Shown: piece after piece, positions 6,044 through 9,473 of the stretch | How the letters are laid out: each line of letters starts with the position of its first letter | Numbering within the stretch: position 1 is the first letter of the stretch | Assembly: GCA_018241455.1 (NCBI GenBank) | Contig: JAFEDW010000062.1 | Coordinates: 1-9,473 of the forward strand | Length of the DNA stretch: 9,473 nt | Direction of reading: 5' to 3' | Origin: Pseudomonadota bacterium | Lineage (GTDB): Bacteria > Pseudomonadota > Gammaproteobacteria > Steroidobacterales > Steroidobacteraceae | Translations under genes and position numbers: made by a program | Notes under the pieces: model-generated | The model's database searches: none | Seen by the model: the letters and a program-made list of their open reading frames with translations, nothing else | What the model was told of the DNA's origin: nothing

Positions 6044-7345
6044 ATGTCCAGGATATGGTTGGCCGTGGCCGCGCGCGTGGCCCTCGTCGCTGCCGCCGGG
6101 ATGGCGCTCGGTGCGCTGTTCGGGCGGCCGGCGCTGATGGCGGGTGTTGCGCTGGCACTGATCCTGGCGCGCGAGCTGCAGCAGCTGCGGCGCCTGCAAC
6201 GCTGGCTGCGCACCGACCGGCTCGATGAGGCGCCCGATGCGGGCGGCGTGTGGGGCGACGTCGTCGGCATGATCGCGCGCCTGCACCGGCGCAAGCAGTA
6301 CCACAAGCGCCGCCTGCTGCGCCTGTTGCGCGAGTTGCGCCGCTCGACCGCGGCAATCCCCGACGGCGTGGTGCTGCTGAACCCGCAGGCCGAGATCCTC
6401 TGGTTCAACCGCATGGCCGCGCGCCTGCTGACGCTGCGTTCGCGCACCGACGTCGGCCTGCGCATCGACAACCTCGTGCGCCAGCCGGAATTCGTGCGCT
6501 ACCTCGGCGCCGGCGTGTTCGCGCAGCCGATCGTGCTGCGTTCCGGCACCAGCGGCGAGCGCTACCTGCAGATGCACATCGTGCGCTACGGCGCCGGCCA
6601 GCTGCTGTTGCTGGTGCGCGATGTCACGCGCCAGGAACAGCTCGAGACGATGCGCAAGGAATTCGTCGCCAATGCCTCGCACGAGCTGCGTTCGCCGCTG
6701 ACCGTGATCGCCGGCTATCTCGAGATGCTCGCCAACGAACCCCAGCTCGATCCGGCGCTGGCCGGCCCGTTGCAGGAGATGCGCCGCCAGGCGGTGCGCA
6801 TGACCGGCATCATCGAAGACCTGCTCGCGCTCTCGCGCCTCGAGGCGGATGCCGGCCCGGTCGAAGGCGTCGATGTCGACGTCGCGCACCTGCTCGAGCA
6901 GCTCAGGCGCGATACGCTGGCGCGCAGCAGCCAGGCGCCCGAGCTGCAATTGCAGATCGACTCGGCCAGCCATCTGCGCGCCGACCTGGCGCTGGTGCAG
7001 TCGGCATTCGCCAACCTGCTCGACAACGCCGCCAAGTACACGCCTTCGACCGGCACGGTCACCGTGCGCTGGTGGACCGACGCCGCCGGTGGGCACCTGG
7101 CCGTGCAGGACAACGGCATCGGCATCGCGGCCGAGCACCTGCCGCGGCTGACCGAGCGCTTCTACCGCGTCGATGCCGGACGGAGCCGTGCCACCGGCGG
7201 ATCCGGCCTCGGGCTCGCGATCGTCAAGCACGTCATGCAACGCCACGGCGGGAGCCTGGAGATCGTCAGCGCCGAAGGGCGCGGCAGCACCTTCACCTGC
7301 CATTTTCCGGCCGAGCGCGTGCGCGCCGCCGCAGCTGCCGCCTGA
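6044..7345 (+). CDS. phoR: Phosphate regulon sensor histidine kinase PhoR
   Basis: Membrane-bound sensor kinase of 433 residues from this ATG (E. coli PhoR is 431). Two hydrophobic segments (about 8-27 and 29-43) with almost no periplasmic part anchor it, as in other PhoR proteins that sense phosphate through the Pst-PhoU complex rather than directly. A basic linker (80-100) leads to a PAS-like domain (about 101-195, with AIPDGVVLLNPQAEILWFN). The HisKA domain has NASHELRSPLTVIAGYLEML with phospho-acceptor His213. The ATPase domain shows the N box FANLLDNAAKYT (322-333), DNGIGI (356-361) and GGSGLGLAIVKHV (385-397). A GTG one codon upstream is an alternative start; neither has a Shine-Dalgarno sequence. 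It follows phoB by 31 bases, so the two are probably one transcript. Confidence 0.96.
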   Translation: MSRIWLAVAARVALVAAAGMALGALFGRPALMAGVALALILARELQQLRRLQRWLRTDRLDEAPDAGGVWGDVVGMIARLHRRKQYHKRRLLRLLRELRRSTAAIPDGVVLLNPQAEILWFNRMAARLLTLRSRTDVGLRIDNLVRQPEFVRYLGAGVFAQPIVLRSGTSGERYLQMHIVRYGAGQLLLLVRDVTRQEQLETMRKEFVANASHELRSPLTVIAGYLEMLANEPQLDPALAGPLQEMRRQAVRMTGIIEDLLALSRLEADAGPVEGVDVDVAHLLEQLRRDTLARSSQAPELQLQIDSASHLRADLALVQSAFANLLDNAAKYTPSTGTVTVRWWTDAAGGHLAVQDNGIGIAAEHLPRLTERFYRVDAGRSRATGGSGLGLAIVKHVMQRHGGSLEIVSAEGRGSTFTCHFPAERVRAAAAAA

Positions 7346-7398
7346 GCCGCACGCGCGACGCCTGCGACCTGCTTCACAACGACCGATCCCGGCTGAGA

Positions 7399-7404
7399 TA
7401 TAGT
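7399..7404 (+). promoter_or_regulatory. Possible -10 element just before phoU
   Basis: TATAGT (five of six to TATAAT) in an A/T-rich island of the 65-base phoR-phoU gap, six bases before the phoU ATG. Transcription would start at or very near the A of the ATG, giving a leaderless message; no Shine-Dalgarno sequence precedes phoU. A -35-like TTCACA (7373-7378) is 20 bases upstream, longer than ideal. No PHO box is seen here. Confidence 0.4.
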
Positions 7405-7410
7405 ACGAAC

Positions 7411-8139
7411 ATGGAAGCCGCCGACCTCTCGCATCACACCTCGCGCCGATTCAACGAAGACCTCGAGCGCGTGCGCAGCAAGGTGCTCGCGATGGGCGGG
7501 CTGGTGGAGCAGCAGCTCGCCGGCGCGCTGGGCGCGCTGATCGACGGCGACAGCAAGCTCGGCAAGACGATCGCCGCCAACGACTACCAGGTCAACGGCA
7601 TGGAAGTCTCGATCGACGAGGAGTGCAGCCGCATCCTCGCCACGCGCGCGCCGGCGGCCGGCGACCTGCGCATGATCGTCGCGACGATCAAGACGATCAC
7701 CGACCTCGAGCGCATCGGCGACGAGTGCGAGAAGATCGCGCTGATCGCCGCGCGCCTCGCCAACGACGAGCGCCCGCCCGATCACTACCGCAAGGTGAAG
7801 CACCTCGGCTGGATCACGCAGTCGATGGTCAACAAGGCGCTCGACGCGTTCGCGCGGCTCGATGCCGAGCTGGCGCTGGCGACCGCGCGCGAGGACCGCG
7901 TCGTCGACGAGGAATACGAGGCGATCCAGCGCCAGAGCATCACGTTCATGATGGAAGACCCGCGCGCGATCCGCCGCGCGCTCGATGTCATGTGGGTGGT
8001 GCGCGCCTTCGAGCGCATCGGCGATCATGCCAAGAACGTGTGCGAATATGTCATCTACATGGTGCACGGCAAGGACATCCGCCACACCTCGCTCGAACAC
8101 GTCGAGCAGGAGATCAGGAACCGCGGCGCCCGTGCCTGA
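7411..8139 (+). CDS. phoU: Phosphate signalling regulator PhoU
   Basis: Cytoplasmic helical-bundle protein that links the Pst phosphate transporter to PhoR and shuts down the Pho response when phosphate is sufficient. It has 242 residues (E. coli PhoU 241) and two related three-helix halves. Each half has the family metal-binding motif: DLERIGDECEKIA (98-110, with Glu100 and Asp104) and AFERIGDHAKNVCEYV (199-214, with Glu201 and Asp205). MRMIV-like AGDLRMIVATIKTITDLERIGD in the first half is typical. The ATG at 7411 gives the normal N-terminus; an open frame runs further upstream but is antisense-like shadow reading through phoR. It lies 65 bases after phoR and away from any pst genes in this window, so it may have its own promoter in addition to read-through from phoBR. 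Confidence 0.96.
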   Translation: MEAADLSHHTSRRFNEDLERVRSKVLAMGGLVEQQLAGALGALIDGDSKLGKTIAANDYQVNGMEVSIDEECSRILATRAPAAGDLRMIVATIKTITDLERIGDECEKIALIAARLANDERPPDHYRKVKHLGWITQSMVNKALDAFARLDAELALATAREDRVVDEEYEAIQRQSITFMMEDPRAIRRALDVMWVVRAFERIGDHAKNVCEYVIYMVHGKDIRHTSLEHVEQEIRNRGARA

Positions 8140-8152
8140 GTCAGAGCAAGGC

Positions 8153-8188
8153 GTGAACGCAGCCCCGATCGTGAACGCCGCCCGGATG
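8153..8188 (+). repeat. Tandem 18-bp direct repeat at the 5' end of dsbB
   Basis: Two adjacent 18-base units, 8153-8170 and 8171-8188, agree at 15 of 18 positions. Both begin GTGAACGC and encode VNAAPI and VNAARM. The second unit ends with the ATG chosen as the dsbB start; the first bases of each unit are in-frame GTG codons, so the duplication multiplies possible start sites. Confidence 0.6.
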
Positions 8189-8680
8189 CCATCCCGACGC
8201 CTGCTCAACCTGCTCGGTTTCCTCGCCTGCGTCGGCCTGCTCGGCTACGCCATCTACGTGCAGGGCGTGCTGCGCGTCGAACCCTGCCCGCTGTGCATTT
8301 TCCAGCGTGTCGGCATCGCGGCCTGCGGCCTGTTGTTCTTCATCGCCTGGGCGCACAACCCGGCGTCGGCGTGGATTGCGCGCAGCTACGCGGCGCTGAT
8401 CGTCGTGGCCGCGCTCGTGACGGTCGGCATCGCCGCGCGCCACGTGTGGATCCAGCACCTGCCGGAGGATGCGGTGCCTTCCTGCGGCGCCGGCCTGAAC
8501 TTCATGCTGGAGGAATTCCCGGTCGCCGAGGTAATCCGCAAGGTGCTGACCGGTTCGGGCGAATGCCACCAGGTGAACTGGGTATTCCTCGGCCTGTCGA
8601 TGCCGACCTGGGTGTTGCTGGCGGCCGCGGGGCTCGGCACGCTCGGCGGCTACGCGAACCTCATCGCGCGCCGGCGCTAG
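8186..8680 (+). CDS. dsbB: Disulfide bond formation protein B
   Basis: Inner-membrane enzyme that reoxidises periplasmic DsbA and passes the electrons to ubiquinone. From the ATG at 8186 it has 164 residues; family members have about 160-180. Four hydrophobic segments are visible (roughly 8-26, 41-57, 68-86 and 139-158). The periplasmic CxxC is EPCPLC (Cys34, Cys37), and the second loop has the other redox pair, Cys100 and Cys127. FLACVGLLGYAIYVQ and GIAARHVWIQ are close to the Xanthomonas-type DsbB. The start is uncertain: in-frame GTG codons at 8132 (overlapping the phoU stop), 8153 and 8171 would add up to 18 residues, and none has a strong ribosome binding site. It faces dapE tail to tail; no DsbA gene is in the window. 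Confidence 0.92.
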   Translation: MPSRRLLNLLGFLACVGLLGYAIYVQGVLRVEPCPLCIFQRVGIAACGLLFFIAWAHNPASAWIARSYAALIVVAALVTVGIAARHVWIQHLPEDAVPSCGAGLNFMLEEFPVAEVIRKVLTGSGECHQVNWVFLGLSMPTWVLLAAAGLGTLGGYANLIARRR

Positions 8681-8719
8681 CGAGCGCGCGCTGCGGCCAG
8701 CCGTCAGTGTGGCGACCGT
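8681..8719. other. Short convergent dsbB-dapE gap
   Basis: 39 bases between the two stop codons. GCTG-CGGC-CAGC (8690-8701) could form a four-base-pair hairpin, and the flanking GC-rich repeats (GCGCGC) could pair further, but no T run follows on either strand, so I do not call a Rho-independent terminator. Confidence 0.4.
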
Positions 8720-9473
8720 TCAACCGAGCAGCTGCCGCAACGATTCGAGGTACATCGTGTGCAGCGCGTCGATATCGGCGATGCGCACGCATTCATTGAC
8801 CTTGTGGATGGTCGGATTCGGCACGCCGAGTTCGACCACTTCGGCGCCCATGCGCGCGATGAAGCGGCCGTCCGAAGTGCCACCGCTCGTGGACAGCGCG
8901 GGTTCCACGCCATTCACCTTTTGCACGGCGCTCTTGATGCCGGCAAGCAACCGACCCTGCCGCGTGTAGAAGGGCTCGCCCGAATCGTACCAGTCGAGCG
9001 TGTAGCGCAACTTGTGGCGCGCGAGGATCTCCTCGACGATGCGCTTCAGGCCGTCGATGTTTTGCACCGGTGAATAACGCAGGTTGAAGCGCGCGCGCAG
9101 TTCGCCGGGAATCACGTTCGGTGCGCCGGTGCCGGCGTTGAGGTTCGACACCTGGAACGAGGTCGGCTGGAAATGTTCGTTGCCTTCATCCCAGCGGCGC
9201 GCCGCCAGCTCCGCGAGCGCCGGCGCGAAGCGATGCACCGGATTCTCCGCCAGCTGCGGATAGGCGATGTGGCCCTGCACGCCGTGCACCGTGAGTTGCC
9301 CCGACAGCGACCCACGCCGCCCGATCTTCAGCGTGTCGCCGCTCCGTTTCTCGCTCGAGGGCTCGCCGACGATGCACCAGTCGATCTTCGTGCCGCGCGC
9401 CATCAGCGTCTCGACGACTTTCTTCGTGCCGTCGACCGACGGGCCTTCCTCGTCGCTGGTGATCAGGAATGCG
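8720..9473 (-). CDS. dapE: Succinyl-diaminopimelate desuccinylase, N-terminus outside window
   Basis: Zinc hydrolase (M20 family) that cleaves N-succinyl-LL-diaminopimelate to LL-diaminopimelate and succinate, in the pathway to lysine and peptidoglycan. The minus-strand frame is open from the right edge to the TGA at 8720-8722: 250 residues, about two thirds of the usual 375-380. It begins within FLITSDEEGPSVDGTKKVVE, where the two adjacent glutamates (9446-9451) are the catalytic base and a metal ligand. IVGEPSS follows with another metal-ligand glutamate. The dimerisation-domain blocks GRRGSLSGQLTVHGVQGHIAYP and APNVIPGELRARFNLRYSP are clear, then STSGGTSDGRFIA and the C-terminal TIHKVNE with the last metal-ligand histidine (codon 8804-8806). 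The missing N-terminal part would carry the first zinc histidine and the bridging aspartate. Convergent with dsbB. Confidence 0.96.
   Translation of the reverse strand, partial: AFLITSDEEGPSVDGTKKVVETLMARGTKIDWCIVGEPSSEKRSGDTLKIGRRGSLSGQLTVHGVQGHIAYPQLAENPVHRFAPALAELAARRWDEGNEHFQPTSFQVSNLNAGTGAPNVIPGELRARFNLRYSPVQNIDGLKRIVEEILARHKLRYTLDWYDSGEPFYTRQGRLLAGIKSAVQKVNGVEPALSTSGGTSDGRFIARMGAEVVELGVPNPTIHKVNECVRIADIDALHTMYLESLRQLLG

Noticed and set aside
5813..7303. Minus-strand open frame of 496 codons opposite phoR
   Set aside because: Antisense shadow of phoB/phoR with no recognisable motif; the sense frame has every histidine-kinase box intact.
6250..7410. In-frame upstream extension of phoU through phoR
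   Set aside because: The extension is an Arg/Ala-rich out-of-frame reading of phoR. PhoU from 7411 already has the full family length.
7346..7410. Second PHO box before phoU
   Set aside because: CTGCTTC-like sequence near 7369 lacks the CTGT-A core in the second heptamer, so it does not meet the motif.
8681..8719. Terminator between dsbB and dapE
   Set aside because: Only a short GC hairpin is possible and no T run follows on either strand; a Rho-dependent end cannot be seen from sequence.

Overview
This is a GC-rich chromosomal window (strong G/C preference at third codon positions) with tightly packed housekeeping genes and no gene-free stretch over 300 bases. The gene content (GTP-type PEP carboxykinase, YoaA-type helicase next to TsaB, PhoB/PhoR/PhoU, DsbB, DapE) points to a Proteobacterium. 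The style of the DsbB and pyrroline-2-carboxylate-reductase-like proteins suggests a gammaproteobacterium near the Lysobacterales/Xanthomonadales; that placement is an inference from protein resemblance, not a search.

Layout. Positions 1-1637 hold the first 545 codons of pckG on the minus strand, cut off by the window edge. A 79-base divergent intergenic region (1638-1716) carries the pckG ribosome binding site and -10 element and a 14-base perfect palindrome beside the helicase start. On the plus strand a compact operon follows: yoaA-like helicase (1717-3654), tsaB (3651-4358, ATGA overlap) and an ornithine cyclodeaminase/mu-crystallin-family reductase (4360-5280). Then come phoB (5314-6012), phoR (6044-7345), phoU (7411-8139) and dsbB (about 8186-8680). 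A convergent dapE (8720 to beyond the window, minus strand, N-terminus missing) closes the window.

How the genes work together. PhoR is the phosphate-starvation sensor kinase, PhoB its response regulator, and PhoU the adaptor that restrains PhoR when phosphate is plentiful. No pst transporter gene is in the window. A textbook PHO box (two heptamers spaced by four A/T-rich bases) sits inside the last codons of the reductase gene, with a -10-like hexamer at the same 10-base spacing as I recall for E. coli phoA; this argues for PhoB autoregulation. The rest are independent: gluconeogenesis (pckG), DNA repair (helicase), tRNA t6A modification (tsaB), imino-acid reduction (reductase), disulfide formation (dsbB), lysine/diaminopimelate synthesis (dapE).

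I see no mobile element, CRISPR array, tRNA/rRNA or obviously new defence-type system. The most interesting signal is regulatory: an exact 11-base inverted repeat whose left arm contains one PHO half-site and whose right arm contains the phoB start codon. The -10-like hexamers six bases before the phoR and phoU start codons, where Shine-Dalgarno sequences are lacking, also deserve a look.
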